From an uncultured Ruminiclostridium sp. (GTDB lineage Bacteria; Bacillota; Clostridia; Oscillospirales; Ruminococcaceae), in assembly GCA_947627695.1 (NCBI GenBank), contig CANQXF010000008.1, positions 45,643-109,642 of the forward strand: a stretch of DNA of 64,000 nt. The letters run 5' to 3'. This document shows, piece by piece, positions 23,885 through 33,049 of this stretch (within the stretch, counting starts at the first letter, position 1; every line of letters starts with the position of its first letter). The translations under genes and the position numbers were made by a program. The notes below the pieces were generated by a model. That model worked only from the letters and a program-made list of their open reading frames with translations, was not told the origin of the DNA and did not search any database.

Positions 23885-24137
23885 CTACCTTTTTCGTGGA
23901 GGGATAGCTCTCGCGGTGGGAGAGGGAGGGTGGTGGGGTGAAGAGAGTGTGGTGCGGCGGCGAAGCCGCGGCAGGCGCGCTTTGCGCGCCTGCCCGCCGA
24001 GCCTGCGAAGCAGGCTCGGCGCTTTGCTTCGGGCGAAGCCCGAAACAAAGGCGGCTTCGCCGCCCCTCGCGCATCTTCCTTTAAACGCACAACACTGTAA
24101 ATGACTTGCGGGAGCTATGCTTCTACGAAAGGGGCAG
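23885..24137. repeat. MITE-like element with five nested hairpins, copy B
   Basis: A 253-bp second copy in the same orientation as that at 21762. Terminal inverted repeats are 23885-23914 and 24108-24137, and the G-rich tract is 23918-23937. The five stems are kept, while loops read GAA, TTT, GAA, GAA and TTC; only one stem position (in the fourth hairpin) is broken. It separates apbE from the Gx transporter gene. Confidence 0.85.
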
Positions 24138-24148
24138 ACGTTTGTGAT

Positions 24149-24646
24149 CTATTTTCCCTGTTTATCCAGCCTGCCGCACACAAGCTGAGCACAAACTCCC
24201 GTAAACGCTCCCGCAATACAGCCCGACAAAATAAGCACAGGCAGATAGCTCACTATCATAAGCGTTCCCGTCACAAGCACCGCCACCAGCATTTGCCCGC
24301 AGTTATGGAGTATCGCGCCGAAAATGCTGCAAAGCCACATTCTGTTTTGCGGTATTATTTTTTTCAGCAGCAGCATTCCCACAAGACAGAAAATCCCGCC
24401 TGCAAGACTGTAAAGTATGGTCATCATACTGCCGCTGAACATTGCTCCCAGAATTATCCTTGCAAACAGCACCAGTGCGCTCTCCCCCGCTTTATAGCGG
24501 TAAACGGCGTACATCGTGACTATGTTGGCAAGCCCCGGCTTTATTCCCGGGATAGGGGTAAGGGGCGGTATCTGAAGCTCCACCACAAAGATTATCAGCG
24601 CTATCGCCGTCAGCAGGGCAAGCTCCGCTAATTTTCTTATCTTCAT
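24149..24646 (-). CDS. Gx transporter family membrane protein
   Basis: A 165-residue protein with about five membrane segments, of the Gx transporter family (also annotated as heptaprenyl diphosphate synthase component I, COG4769). Typical parts are KLAELALLTAIALIIFVVE at the start, PPLTPIPGIKPGLANIVTM (about 28-46) and FSGSMMTILYSLAGG (about 70-84). It is probably an ECF-type uptake subunit. In Listeria-type extracellular electron transfer loci such a protein accompanies ApbE and NusG-domain proteins; the cluster here is the same trio. The start at 24646 lies just after the NusG-II stop. Confidence 0.88.
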   Translation of the reverse strand: MKIRKLAELALLTAIALIIFVVELQIPPLTPIPGIKPGLANIVTMYAVYRYKAGESALVLFARIILGAMFSGSMMTILYSLAGGIFCLVGMLLLKKIIPQNRMWLCSIFGAILHNCGQMLVAVLVTGTLMIVSYLPVLILSGCIAGAFTGVCAQLVCGRLDKQGK

Positions 24647-24647
24647 C

Positions 24648-25031
24648 TCACGCCGCCTGTCCCGCCACGGCGTCGACCTCGCCGCTGTCCACAAATCTTA
24701 TCACAAGGCGGTTCGGCAGGCAGACTATCGGCATATCGCCTTTCAGCTTCCCCGTTTTGACGCAGATCTGGTCGGGGCAATCTGCCTCGCTGACAAAAAT
24801 CTCCCCGTCCTTTATCTCAATGGTATTGTAGCTCCCGCCGCGCTCTATGTGTATCGTCCGGTTCTGCTCAGTCGGCAGGTTTATCCTTTCAACCACCACT
24901 CCGTCGCAGATTATCTCAACGGTATTCTTTTTGTTTTCGCTGAGAAAATATACCGTTCCTGCCACCGATAAAACTATGATCACCGCAAGGATAACGTAAA
25001 GAATAACGATCCCTTTTTTATTTTCCGCCAT
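24648..25031 (-). CDS. NusG domain II-containing membrane protein
   Basis: A 127-residue protein with one N-terminal membrane segment (about 9-29) and a NusG domain II-like beta domain outside: [16 protein letters not shown], then [22 protein letters not shown] motif ([13 protein letters not shown], about 82-94), with conserved Cys, and [11 protein letters not shown]. This domain is common next to Gx transporters and FMN-binding or ApbE proteins. The start overlaps the preceding araD gene by 14 bases; the alternative start further upstream was rejected as it lies wholly inside that gene. Confidence 0.9.
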   Translation of the reverse strand: MAENKKGIVILYVILAVIIVLSVAGTVYFLSENKKNTVEIICDGVVVERINLPTEQNRTIHIERGGSYNTIEIKDGEIFVSEADCPDQICVKTGKLKGDMPIVCLPNRLVIRFVDSGEVDAVAGQAA

Positions 25032-25725
25032 TGTTTCCCTGTCCGTAATAAGCGTTTGCGCCGTGCTTGCGCAGGTAATGTCTGTCAAGCAGTTCCCTCT
25101 GCATATGGGTGAGGTCGGGGTTAAGTGTCAGCGCATGATAATTCATAAACGCCGCTTCCTCAAGCACCACCGCATTGTGGACCGCCTCTGCGGCAGTCTT
25201 TCCCCAGGTAAAGGGTCCGTGGCTCTTTACAAGAACGGCGGGTATCGTCATTGGGTCAATTCCCTCAAAAGTCTCTATTATCACAGTTCCCGTTTCCTTT
25301 TCGTATTCTCCCTCTATCTCCGCCTTTGTCATTGCTCTTGTGCAGGGAATCGTGCCGTAAAAATAATCTCCGTGGGTAGTTCCAAGGGGCGCTATACCTA
25401 TCCCCGCCTGAGCAAAGGAGGTCGCCCAGCGGGAATGGGTGTGCACTATCCCGCCCACTTCTTTGAACGCCCTATATAATTCAAGATGTGTGGGAGTGTC
25501 GCTGGAGGGCTTATAACGCCCCTCGACCTGCTTTCCCGTCGCAAGGTCGACTACCGCCATATCATCTGCGGTCATAGCGTCGTATACAACGCCAGACGGC
25601 TTTATCACCATCATTCCGCTTTCCCTGTCCACAGCAGAAACGTTGCCCCAGGTAAAGGTGACAAGTCCGTGCTTCGGAAGCAACAGATTTGCCTGCAAAA
25701 CTTCCTGTTTCAGTTGTTCCAGCAT
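25018..25725 (-). CDS. araD: L-ribulose-5-phosphate 4-epimerase
   Basis: Class II aldolase-fold zinc enzyme; interconverts L-ribulose 5-phosphate and D-xylulose 5-phosphate, feeding arabinose into the pentose phosphate route. The 235-residue protein contains [14 protein letters not shown] (about 23-36), the zinc-binding [15 protein letters not shown] (about 93-107) and [10 protein letters not shown] (about 115-124), plus a C-terminal YLRKHG. GAGGAAAAA precedes the ATG at 25725. It follows the kinase gene by ten bases, together covering the kinase and epimerase steps. No isomerase (araA) is in the window. Confidence 0.94.
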   Translation of the reverse strand: MLEQLKQEVLQANLLLPKHGLVTFTWGNVSAVDRESGMMVIKPSGVVYDAMTADDMAVVDLATGKQVEGRYKPSSDTPTHLELYRAFKEVGGIVHTHSRWATSFAQAGIGIAPLGTTHGDYFYGTIPCTRAMTKAEIEGEYEKETGTVIIETFEGIDPMTIPAVLVKSHGPFTWGKTAAEAVHNAVVLEEAAFMNYHALTLNPDLTHMQRELLDRHYLRKHGANAYYGQGNNGGK

Positions 25726-25735
25726 AGCTTTTTCC

Positions 25736-27313
25736 TCACATTTCCGAAAGAATTTTTTCAGCGGGGAGCGCCGCTTTGTATCTTGAAATAAAGCTGTCAA
25801 AGCCCTTTGCTCCCTCAGGGTCGGGCTGAGCTGTCATAATTTCAGAGTCTGCAAACACGTTTTCCGAAAGGAAATCGGGCAGGCTCCTTCCCCCGCCGTC
25901 CTTCATATACGCCGCAAGAAGCGCCATTCCGTAAGCGCCGCCCTCGCCCGCCGTTTCCATTACCGTGACGGGAACGCCCAGACCGTCCGCAAGTATCTGC
26001 TGCGCCGCACCTTTCACCTTGAAAAGTCCTCCGTGGGCGGCAAAGCAGGAGGCGTTCACCTTTTCCTTTTCAAAAAGTATCTCGTTCCCCGCTTTCAGCG
26101 CCGCAAGGGCAGAGAAAAGCTGCGCTCTGAAAAAGTTCCCTATATTGAAATTCCCGTCGGGGGAACGGAAATACATGGGCTTTCCCTTATCAAGTCCAAG
26201 AACAGGCTCTCCAGAAAGGCAGTTGAAGGCAGTTACCCCGCCGCAGTCCTTGTCGCTTTTCATAGCATTCGCATAAAGCATTTGGTACAGGTCGGACGTA
26301 TCCACGGGCTTTCCTATCATTTCCGAAAATTCCCTAAATATCTTCACCCATGCGTCAAGCTCGGAACAGCAGTTGTTGCAGTGAACCATAGCTACGGGCG
26401 CTCCGTCGGGGGTGGCAACTATATCTATTTCGGGATAAACGCCGTCAAGGGGCTTTTCCAGTACCAGCATTGAGAAAACGGAAGTTCCCGCCGAAACGTT
26501 CCCCGTTCCCTTTCGCACGCTGTTGGTGGCGGTCATTCCCGTGCCTGCGTCGCCCTCTGGCGGGCAGAAGGGTATTCCCGCCTTTAAATCGCCGTCAGGG
26601 TCGAGAAATTTTGCTCCGCTGTCGGTAAGCTCGCCGCAGCATTTTCCCGCCGTGATAACTCTGGGGAGAACGTTTTGTATCTGCCATTTATAGCCCTTAT
26701 CCGCTATTTTCTCGGAGAATTTTTTCAGCATTTCACCGTCATAGCCTATACCGTCCGTGGGGAACATTCCCGACGCCTCGCCCACGCCCGCCGCGTTAAC
26801 TCCTGTAAGGAGCTGATGAACGTAGACCGCAAGGGTGGTGATGTAGGAGATATCCTTGACATGCTCCTCGCCGTTTAATATGGACTGGTAAAGATGGGCT
26901 ATGCTCCAGCGCTGGGGGATATTAAAGCCGAAAAGCTGTGTCAGCTCCGCTGCCGCCTGCTCCGTCACGGTGTTTCTCCAAGTGCGGAAGGGAGAGAGCA
27001 GATTGTCCTCCTTGTCAAAGGGCATATATCCGTGCATCATAGCGGAAATGCCCATTGAACCAACGGTTTGCAGGGTGATGCCGTATTTTTCCTTAACGTC
27101 ACGCTTTAAGTCGGCGTAACAGCTTTGCAGTCCCTTGTGTATATCCTCAAGGGAATACGTCCAGATACCGTTTTCAAGGCGGTTTTCCCAGGCGTGGCTC
27201 CCCTGTGCTATGGGGAGGTATTTGTCGTCGGTCAGCACCGCCTTTATGCGGGTGGAGCCAAGCTCAATGCCTAAAAACGTACTGCCGTTCGTTATCTTTT
27301 CGCAAATCGTCAT
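25736..27313 (-). CDS. FGGY-family carbohydrate kinase, probably L-ribulokinase
   Basis: A 525-residue sugar kinase of the FGGY family. The N-terminal phosphate loop region is [15 protein letters not shown] (about 13-27), the catalytic-base region includes [12 protein letters not shown] (about 268-279), and the C-terminal signature ends near [13 protein letters not shown] (about 472-484). The downstream araD gene implies ribulokinase; xylulokinase or another pentulose kinase cannot be ruled out, and the sequence differs from canonical AraB, so no symbol is given. Confidence 0.88.
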   Translation of the reverse strand: MTICEKITNGSTFLGIELGSTRIKAVLTDDKYLPIAQGSHAWENRLENGIWTYSLEDIHKGLQSCYADLKRDVKEKYGITLQTVGSMGISAMMHGYMPFDKEDNLLSPFRTWRNTVTEQAAAELTQLFGFNIPQRWSIAHLYQSILNGEEHVKDISYITTLAVYVHQLLTGVNAAGVGEASGMFPTDGIGYDGEMLKKFSEKIADKGYKWQIQNVLPRVITAGKCCGELTDSGAKFLDPDGDLKAGIPFCPPEGDAGTGMTATNSVRKGTGNVSAGTSVFSMLVLEKPLDGVYPEIDIVATPDGAPVAMVHCNNCCSELDAWVKIFREFSEMIGKPVDTSDLYQMLYANAMKSDKDCGGVTAFNCLSGEPVLGLDKGKPMYFRSPDGNFNIGNFFRAQLFSALAALKAGNEILFEKEKVNASCFAAHGGLFKVKGAAQQILADGLGVPVTVMETAGEGGAYGMALLAAYMKDGGGRSLPDFLSENVFADSEIMTAQPDPEGAKGFDSFISRYKAALPAEKILSEM

Positions 27314-27331
27314 ATCGTTCCTCCGTAATGC

Positions 27332-27904
27332 TCAGCCTTTGACCTTTTCACCGAATTTGCTTTCCAGGAAAAAGCGGTATTCGGGGTAGTCATAGGCGTT
27401 TTTATATTCTTCTTTCACAGTTTTGTCCAGCCATTCTTTCATTTTATCAGACATCTCTTCATAGCGGACTATCCGCAGTAAGCCCTGTTTTTCTGCGGAC
27501 AAAATTTCTTCGTATGCGTCCTTGACGTATTCGCAGGCGCAAATCGGGACTGGCTTTTGTGAAGCCGCCGCAAAGGGTATCCCCGTTTCAAAGCCGCAGT
27601 CCTCCACGTTTTTGGCAGAGTAGATAAAGCCTGAAACGCCCTTGTAGGTTTCTTCAAGGGCATTTGGGTAATACTCCTCGATACGCTGTATCTTGTCCTT
27701 GTCAAAGCCGTAGCTTGCCCATTTCTGCCATACTCCCGTGTATTCAAATCCGCTTTCTTTGCAGAATTTTTCAACGGCGTTGCTGAGGTAGACAAGGACG
27801 TTTTCCCGCTTTTTTGAAAAATAGACCAGTGGGGTTTTATGATTAGAGATTTTCGGCTGTAAAACCGTTATTCCCTCGACTGAGGAGGCGTGAAAGTACG
27901 TCAC
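27332..27904 (-). CDS. Unrecognised 190-residue protein, ADP-ribosyltransferase-like N-terminus
   Basis: A soluble 190-residue protein. Its start (TYFHASSVEGITVLQP, residues 2-17) and LVYFSKKRENVLVYLSNAVE (about 26-45) resemble the first strands of proteins with an ADP-ribosyltransferase-type fold (H...YxS), and GFIYSAKNVEDCGFETGIP lies near 91-109. This is a weak pattern match only; no catalytic triad is established. The gene overlaps the end of nadE by four bases and lies 18 bases before the FGGY kinase gene, so it belongs to the nadE operon. An NAD-linked activity would fit the neighbour but is speculation. Confidence 0.75.
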   Translation of the reverse strand: MTYFHASSVEGITVLQPKISNHKTPLVYFSKKRENVLVYLSNAVEKFCKESGFEYTGVWQKWASYGFDKDKIQRIEEYYPNALEETYKGVSGFIYSAKNVEDCGFETGIPFAAASQKPVPICACEYVKDAYEEILSAEKQGLLRIVRYEEMSDKMKEWLDKTVKEEYKNAYDYPEYRFFLESKFGEKVKG

Positions 27905-29760
27905 AGCTCCTCCAGCTCTTTCAGCCAGATATTTGCGCAGGCGTCGGAGGGCATTCTCCAGTCGCCTCTGGGCGAAAGTGTCACCGAGCCTATTTTTGGT
28001 CCGTCAGGCAGGCAGGAGCGTTTGAACTGCTGTGAGAAAAAGCGGCGGTAAAAGCTTTTCAGCCACTTTAAAATCACCTCGTCCTCATATCTCCCCTCCA
28101 TAGCCAGCTTTGCAAGGCGATAGACCTTTGTGGGGGAAAATCCCCAGCGCACGGCGTAATACAGGAAGAAGTCGTGCAGCTCATAAGGTCCTACCAGATC
28201 CTCAGTCTTCTGACTTATCTCACCGTTTTCTGCGGGGAGGAGCTCGGGACTGACGGGGGTGTCAAGTATATCATACAGCACCTTGCGAAGTTCTTCGCTT
28301 TCGGCGGAGTCGGCGTAATAGCGGACTATATGCCGCACAAGGGTCTTGGGAACGCCCGCGTTGACGCCGTACATAGACATATGGTCGCCGTTGTAGGTCG
28401 CCCAGCCCAGAGCAAGCTCGGACAGATCGCCTGTTCCCACCACAAGTCCGCCTGTTTCGTTGGCAATATCCATAAGCACAAGGGTGCGTATTCTCGCCTG
28501 AGCGTTCTCGTAGACGACGTTCTGATTTTGCGGGTCGTGTCCTATATCAAGAAAGTGCTGTTCTACCGACTTTGTGATGTCCGTTTCACGGAGAGTTACT
28601 CCCAGAGCCTCACACAAGGAAACTGCGTTGTTTTTCGTGCGTGAGGTCGTGCCGAAGCAGGGCATAGTCACCGCAATAACGTCCTTGCGGGAACGGTTCA
28701 GCCTGTCCATCGCCCTGACGCTGACCAGCAGGGCAAGGCAGCTGTCAAGTCCGCCCGAAATGCCTATCACAAGGCTTTTTGCCGACGTATGCTCCACACG
28801 CTTCTGAAGTCCTGCGCTTTGCATAAGGAGAATGTTTTCACAGCGCTTTGCCCTGTCGCCGTCGTCGTGAGGAACGAAGGGAGAGGGGCTTATGAAACGT
28901 GTTATCTTCGTTTCGGACAGGGGCATGGAAAACTCCACGGTGCTTGTTGTTTGCTCTGCGGGGAATGTGGTGTTTTTCCGCCTTTCGCCCGCTAATCTCA
29001 AAACGTCTATCTCGCTTATCAGCATTTCGTTTTCAAACAGCTTCGTTTCCGCAAGCAGGGCGCCGTTCTCCGCTATAAGGCTGTGACCTGAGAATACCAT
29101 ATCCGTGGTGCTTTCGCCGTCTCCTGCGGAGGAATAAAGGTAGCCGCAGATCAGCCGCCCGCTTTGCCCTGTCACAAGGGAACGGCGGTATTCCGCCTTG
29201 CCTATCATTTCGTTGCTGGCGCTGAGGTTCAATATAATATGCGCTCCCGCCGCCGCAAGCTGTTCCGACGGTGGCTGAGCCGCCCACAAGTCCTCGCATA
29301 TCTCAACGCCAAAGGAAAATTCGGGAAGCTCTTTACAGCGGAATATCACAGGCGCATCCTCGCAGGGAGAAAAGTGCCGTTTCTCGTAAAATTCGTTGTA
29401 GTTGGGAAGATACCTTTTTCCCACAACGCCTAATATCTCCCCGCCGTAAAGGACGGCGGCGGCGTTTATCAGCTTTCCTCCACGCAAAACGGGAAGTCCC
29501 ACGACGGCAATTATCCCAAGAGAAGTAATTTTGTCCTTTATCCGCAAAAGCTGCTCCCATGCGCTGTCTATCAGCGTTTTCTGCAAGAACAAGTCCCCGC
29601 AGGTGTAGCCTGTAAGGCATAATTCTGGGAGTACCAGCAGTTTTGCTTCCTTTTCTGCCGCCTGCTCAATGCAGGAAATTATGCTGTCGGCGTTGTACTG
29701 TGTATCTGCGGCCTTTATCTTCGGGGTGGCTGTTCCCACCTTTATGAATCCGTCCTTCAT
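27901..29760 (-). CDS. nadE: Glutamine-dependent NAD+ synthetase
   Basis: Last step of NAD synthesis, amidating deamido-NAD with glutamine. At 619 residues it has a nitrilase-type glutaminase domain, with Glu in VLPELCLTGYTCGD (about 44-57) and the catalytic Cys in FGVEICEDLW (about 150-159), followed by the synthetase domain with the P-loop GISGGLDSCLALLVS (about 333-347) and VGTGDLSELALGW (about 440-452). AAGGAG precedes the ATG and a promoter lies 29794-29822. First gene of the run towards araB and araD. Confidence 0.96.
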   Translation of the reverse strand: MKDGFIKVGTATPKIKAADTQYNADSIISCIEQAAEKEAKLLVLPELCLTGYTCGDLFLQKTLIDSAWEQLLRIKDKITSLGIIAVVGLPVLRGGKLINAAAVLYGGEILGVVGKRYLPNYNEFYEKRHFSPCEDAPVIFRCKELPEFSFGVEICEDLWAAQPPSEQLAAAGAHIILNLSASNEMIGKAEYRRSLVTGQSGRLICGYLYSSAGDGESTTDMVFSGHSLIAENGALLAETKLFENEMLISEIDVLRLAGERRKNTTFPAEQTTSTVEFSMPLSETKITRFISPSPFVPHDDGDRAKRCENILLMQSAGLQKRVEHTSAKSLVIGISGGLDSCLALLVSVRAMDRLNRSRKDVIAVTMPCFGTTSRTKNNAVSLCEALGVTLRETDITKSVEQHFLDIGHDPQNQNVVYENAQARIRTLVLMDIANETGGLVVGTGDLSELALGWATYNGDHMSMYGVNAGVPKTLVRHIVRYYADSAESEELRKVLYDILDTPVSPELLPAENGEISQKTEDLVGPYELHDFFLYYAVRWGFSPTKVYRLAKLAMEGRYEDEVILKWLKSFYRRFFSQQFKRSCLPDGPKIGSVTLSPRGDWRMPSDACANIWLKELEEL

Positions 29761-29793
29761 AAGCGCTCCTTAAAAACATAATCATACAATTTT

Positions 29794-29822
29794 ATTTTAG
29801 CATTTTTTCACATAAAATGCAA
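29794..29822 (-). promoter_or_regulatory. Sigma-A promoter of nadE
   Basis: On the minus strand TTGCAT (29817-29822) and TAAAAT (29794-29799) with a 17-base spacer, ending about 27 bases from the nadE ATG. Confidence 0.7.
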
Positions 29823-29844
29823 CCTGTTTTTGCGGGTTTTTACA

Positions 29845-29873
29845 TTGACTATCAACTCGGATAATGGTATAAT
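29845..29873 (+). promoter_or_regulatory. Sigma-A promoter of the GH95 operon
   Basis: TTGACT (29845-29850) and TATAAT (29868-29873) with 17-base spacing and TGG before the -10 element. Predicted start near 29880. It is back to back with the nadE promoter, 22 bases apart. No operator sequence stands out, so sugar control is not evident from the promoter itself. Confidence 0.88.
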
Positions 29874-29916
29874 TATTGTGTGTATTATATAAACGTAATT
29901 TTGAAAGGCGAAAGCT

Positions 29917-32250
29917 ATGGACTTTCTTAGAAACGCTGTAAAATTCACCTCAGCAGGGGACTTCACAAAGTGGGAACAGCACTGTCAGCCTATCGGAAAC
30001 GGCTATCTCGGCGCCAGCTTTTTCGGCGGTATCGCCAAGGAAAAGGTGGTTCTGAACGAAAAAACACTTTGGACAGGTGGACCGTCAAAGTCCCGACCCG
30101 ACTATTGCGGCGGGAACAAGAAAAACGCTTATCATTACGTTAAGCAGGTGCAAGAACTTCTTTACGAGGGAAAATATCAGGAAGCGCTTGAGCTTTTGCC
30201 CTATCTTACGGGGGAAATGGACGGTTCGGGAGCGTATCAGCTTTTAGCCGACCTTTACATAGAGCAGGATATTGACGAAAATGGCGTTTCTGATTATCTC
30301 AGAGAGCTTGATATGGACAGGGCGGTATTTTCTACACACTTTGCCGCTGACGGAGTTTGTTATACGAGGGAGGCGTTCGCCAACTATCCCTCAAATGTAA
30401 TTTGCATAAAGCTGTCCGCTGACAAGGCGGGAAAAATAAATTCCGTGCTTTCCCTTGGAGAATATCAGGGGGGCGAGGTCAAGGCAGAGGGAAATTTCCT
30501 GTGGCTTGACGGCGCTGTTCCCGATAACGGACTTCGCTACTGCGGGGGATTTTACGTTTCGGCAGTGGGCGGGAACGTGACTGCTGACGGGGACAGGCTG
30601 AAGATAACGGGCGCTGACAGCGCGGTTATTTACTTCACCGCAGAAACTGATTACAGTCCCGATTTTTACAAAAATTACAGAAGCGGAATTGACCCTGCGA
30701 TTGCCGTCAAAAGCAGGCTTGAAAAGGCGGTAAAGGCGGGATACGAAGCGCTTTATTCCCAGCACGAAAAGGACTACACTCAGCTTTTCGACCGCTGTAG
30801 GATAGCGCTTAACGGCGTGTGCGGCGAGCCTTTGCCTGCTGATGAGCTGGTAAAGGGGTATAAGGACGGAGATGTTAATTGCCGTTCAATGCTGGAGGAG
30901 TTGTATTTTCAGTTCGGAAGATATATGCTCATTTCAAGCTCAAGAAGCGGTTCCCTTCCCGCAAATTTGCAGGGGGTGTGGAACGAGAGCAACACTCCCC
31001 CATGGAACTGCGACTACCACATAAACGTCAATCTGCAAATGAATTACTGGGGAGCGTACAACACAAATCTGGCGGAAACGGCGTTCCCGCTGGTGGATTT
31101 TCTGGACGCTCTGCGCCCTGCGGGACGCGTCACCGCAAAGGAATATTACAACATAGCTTCAGACGAGAACAATCCCGAAAACGGCTGGACGGCTCACACC
31201 GCCGTGAATATTTTCGGCTGGACCGCCCCCGGCTGGGATTTTTACTGGGGCTGGTCAACGGCGGCGGTGGCGTGGCTGATGCAGAATATCTGGGAATACT
31301 ACGAATTTACCGAAGATAAGGATTATTTTGAAAAGCGCATTTATCCCATTATGCTGGAAAGCGTCAGGTTTTACAGTCAGTGGCTGATATATGACGACAA
31401 GCAGGAAAGGCTGGTGTCCACCCCCACCTATTCCCCCGAACACGGACCTGTCACCATTGGAAATACCTACGAGCAGGCGCTTATAGAACAGCTTTACCGT
31501 GATTTTATCAAGGCGAGCGAAATTCTCGGCAAAGATGAGGAGCTGAGAGAAAAGATAAATCATGACGTGGAGCTTTTAAAGCCCTATCATATAGGCAAAA
31601 GCGGACTTGTAAAGGAATGGTTCGAGGAGGACGAGAAGGATTTCGACACCTCGAAGGTCCAGCCCAATCACCGCCATATCAGTCATCTTATGGGGCTTTA
31701 TCCCGGAAAGGCGATAACGCATAAAACGCCCGACCTTATGAACGCCGCAATAAATACTCTCAATCATCGAGGGGACGAATCAACAGGCTGGGCGAGGGCG
31801 TACAAGCTGAACCTGTGGGCGAGGACCGGGGACGGCAACAGGGCGTACTCCATTTTCAGCGGGCTGCTGTCAAGCTGCACTTTTGTGAATTTGTTTGATT
31901 TTCACCCGCCGTTCCAGCTGGACGGGAATTTCGGCGGAAGCGCGGGAATTGCGGAAATGCTGCTGCAAAGTCACGAGGGATACGTAAACCTGCTTGCGGC
32001 GTTGCCTGACGCATGGAAGGACGGAAAATTTGAAGGGCTTTGCGCAAGGGGCGGCTTCGTGCTTGACTGCGAGTGGAGGGATAAAAAGCCCACCAAGCTC
32101 ACTGTTTTGTCAAAGCACGGCGGAATGCTGAAAATAAACTGCAAGCCCGCAAGGGTGATTTCGGCAGGAGAGGAATGCAGATTTTCCTGTGAAAACGGGA
32201 TAACCTCGCTGTCCTGTAAGGAAAACGGAGCTTATGAGTTTGAGTTCTGA
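29917..32250 (+). CDS. GH95 family glycoside hydrolase (alpha-L-fucosidase type)
   Basis: A 777-residue enzyme of family GH95, inverting hydrolases mainly of alpha-1,2-linked L-fucose or L-galactose on host and plant glycans. The N-terminal domain has PIGNGYLGASFFGG (about 25-38) and ENEKTLWTGGPS-type segment. The catalytic residues known for Bifidobacterium AfcA can be matched: the two asparagines of HINVNLQMNYW (about Asn370 and Asn372), Glu in YSPEHGP (about 508) and Asp in LDGNFGG (about 669). No signal peptide, so it acts on imported oligosaccharides. First gene of an operon with SLOG, GH2 and HD genes. Confidence 0.94.
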   Translation: MDFLRNAVKFTSAGDFTKWEQHCQPIGNGYLGASFFGGIAKEKVVLNEKTLWTGGPSKSRPDYCGGNKKNAYHYVKQVQELLYEGKYQEALELLPYLTGEMDGSGAYQLLADLYIEQDIDENGVSDYLRELDMDRAVFSTHFAADGVCYTREAFANYPSNVICIKLSADKAGKINSVLSLGEYQGGEVKAEGNFLWLDGAVPDNGLRYCGGFYVSAVGGNVTADGDRLKITGADSAVIYFTAETDYSPDFYKNYRSGIDPAIAVKSRLEKAVKAGYEALYSQHEKDYTQLFDRCRIALNGVCGEPLPADELVKGYKDGDVNCRSMLEELYFQFGRYMLISSSRSGSLPANLQGVWNESNTPPWNCDYHINVNLQMNYWGAYNTNLAETAFPLVDFLDALRPAGRVTAKEYYNIASDENNPENGWTAHTAVNIFGWTAPGWDFYWGWSTAAVAWLMQNIWEYYEFTEDKDYFEKRIYPIMLESVRFYSQWLIYDDKQERLVSTPTYSPEHGPVTIGNTYEQALIEQLYRDFIKASEILGKDEELREKINHDVELLKPYHIGKSGLVKEWFEEDEKDFDTSKVQPNHRHISHLMGLYPGKAITHKTPDLMNAAINTLNHRGDESTGWARAYKLNLWARTGDGNRAYSIFSGLLSSCTFVNLFDFHPPFQLDGNFGGSAGIAEMLLQSHEGYVNLLAALPDAWKDGKFEGLCARGGFVLDCEWRDKKPTKLTVLSKHGGMLKINCKPARVISAGEECRFSCENGITSLSCKENGAYEFEF

Positions 32251-32332
32251 TTGATAAAAGCCTCGTTATCGGCATTGTTCAGAGCAGGTAAATACCGCAC
32301 GGCGAAAGCGACAAGGTTTACGGAAAAAATTT

Positions 32333-33034
32333 ATGGGAAGAATTAAACGAACGATCATAACCGACAAAAATAAAATAGCCGCCTTTACGGGCTACCGCCC
32401 GCAAAAGCTGTCCTTTGGGAACGACCTTTCCGCCCCCGACGCACTGGCGCTGAGGAAAAATCTCGAGGCGGAATATATGCGGCTGATAAAGGCGGGGTAC
32501 AGAAAATTCCTCACGGGAGGAGCGCAGGGCTGCGACCTTCTGGCGGCGGAAGTGATAATGGAGCTGAGGATACGCCTTGTGAACGAAATGCGTATCGAAC
32601 ACGTTGTGTGCCTGCCCTGCTTTAACTACACGAAGGCGTGGGACGAGGAACAGCGCCGCAGGCTGAAAAGGATAATCGACGACAGCAACGGCTGTCGGTA
32701 CGTCAGCTGTTCCGAATACTACAAGGGCTGTATGCAGGTGAGGAACCGCTATATGGTGGACAACAGCTCCCTTTTGCTGGCGGTTTACGACGGGCAGAAG
32801 GGCGGCACTGCAAACACCGTGGCATACGCAAGGCAGCAGAAGAAAAAAGTCATCGTGATACACCCGAGACTGCTTACGCATATCGAGCTTATAGAAGGCC
32901 CTCAGGATACTGAAAAAATCATTTCAACTTCGGCTCCGCTTAATTATTATCGGCAGGACCCGGGCCGCTACGGCGCCGAATACGTCATCGGAAGCGGCAC
33001 GGACGAGACTGACGACGAAGACGAAGATGAATAA
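32333..33034 (+). CDS. SLOG-family protein (DUF1273 / YpsA-like)
   Basis: A 233-residue Rossmann-like protein. The DUF1273/SLOG pattern is clear: AAFTGYRPQKL (about 16-26), FLTGGAQGCDLLAAE (about 59-73) and LLLAVYDGQKGGTANTVAYA (about 147-166). The C-terminus ends in an acidic DETDDEDEDE tail. SLOG proteins are thought to bind nucleotide-derived ligands; YpsA is linked to cell division in Bacillus. Its place between two glycosidases is unusual. The ribosome-binding site (GGAAAA) is weak. Confidence 0.88.
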   Translation: MGRIKRTIITDKNKIAAFTGYRPQKLSFGNDLSAPDALALRKNLEAEYMRLIKAGYRKFLTGGAQGCDLLAAEVIMELRIRLVNEMRIEHVVCLPCFNYTKAWDEEQRRRLKRIIDDSNGCRYVSCSEYYKGCMQVRNRYMVDNSSLLLAVYDGQKGGTANTVAYARQQKKKVIVIHPRLLTHIELIEGPQDTEKIISTSAPLNYYRQDPGRYGAEYVIGSGTDETDDEDEDE

Positions 33035-33049
33035 AAGGAGAAAAGCATA

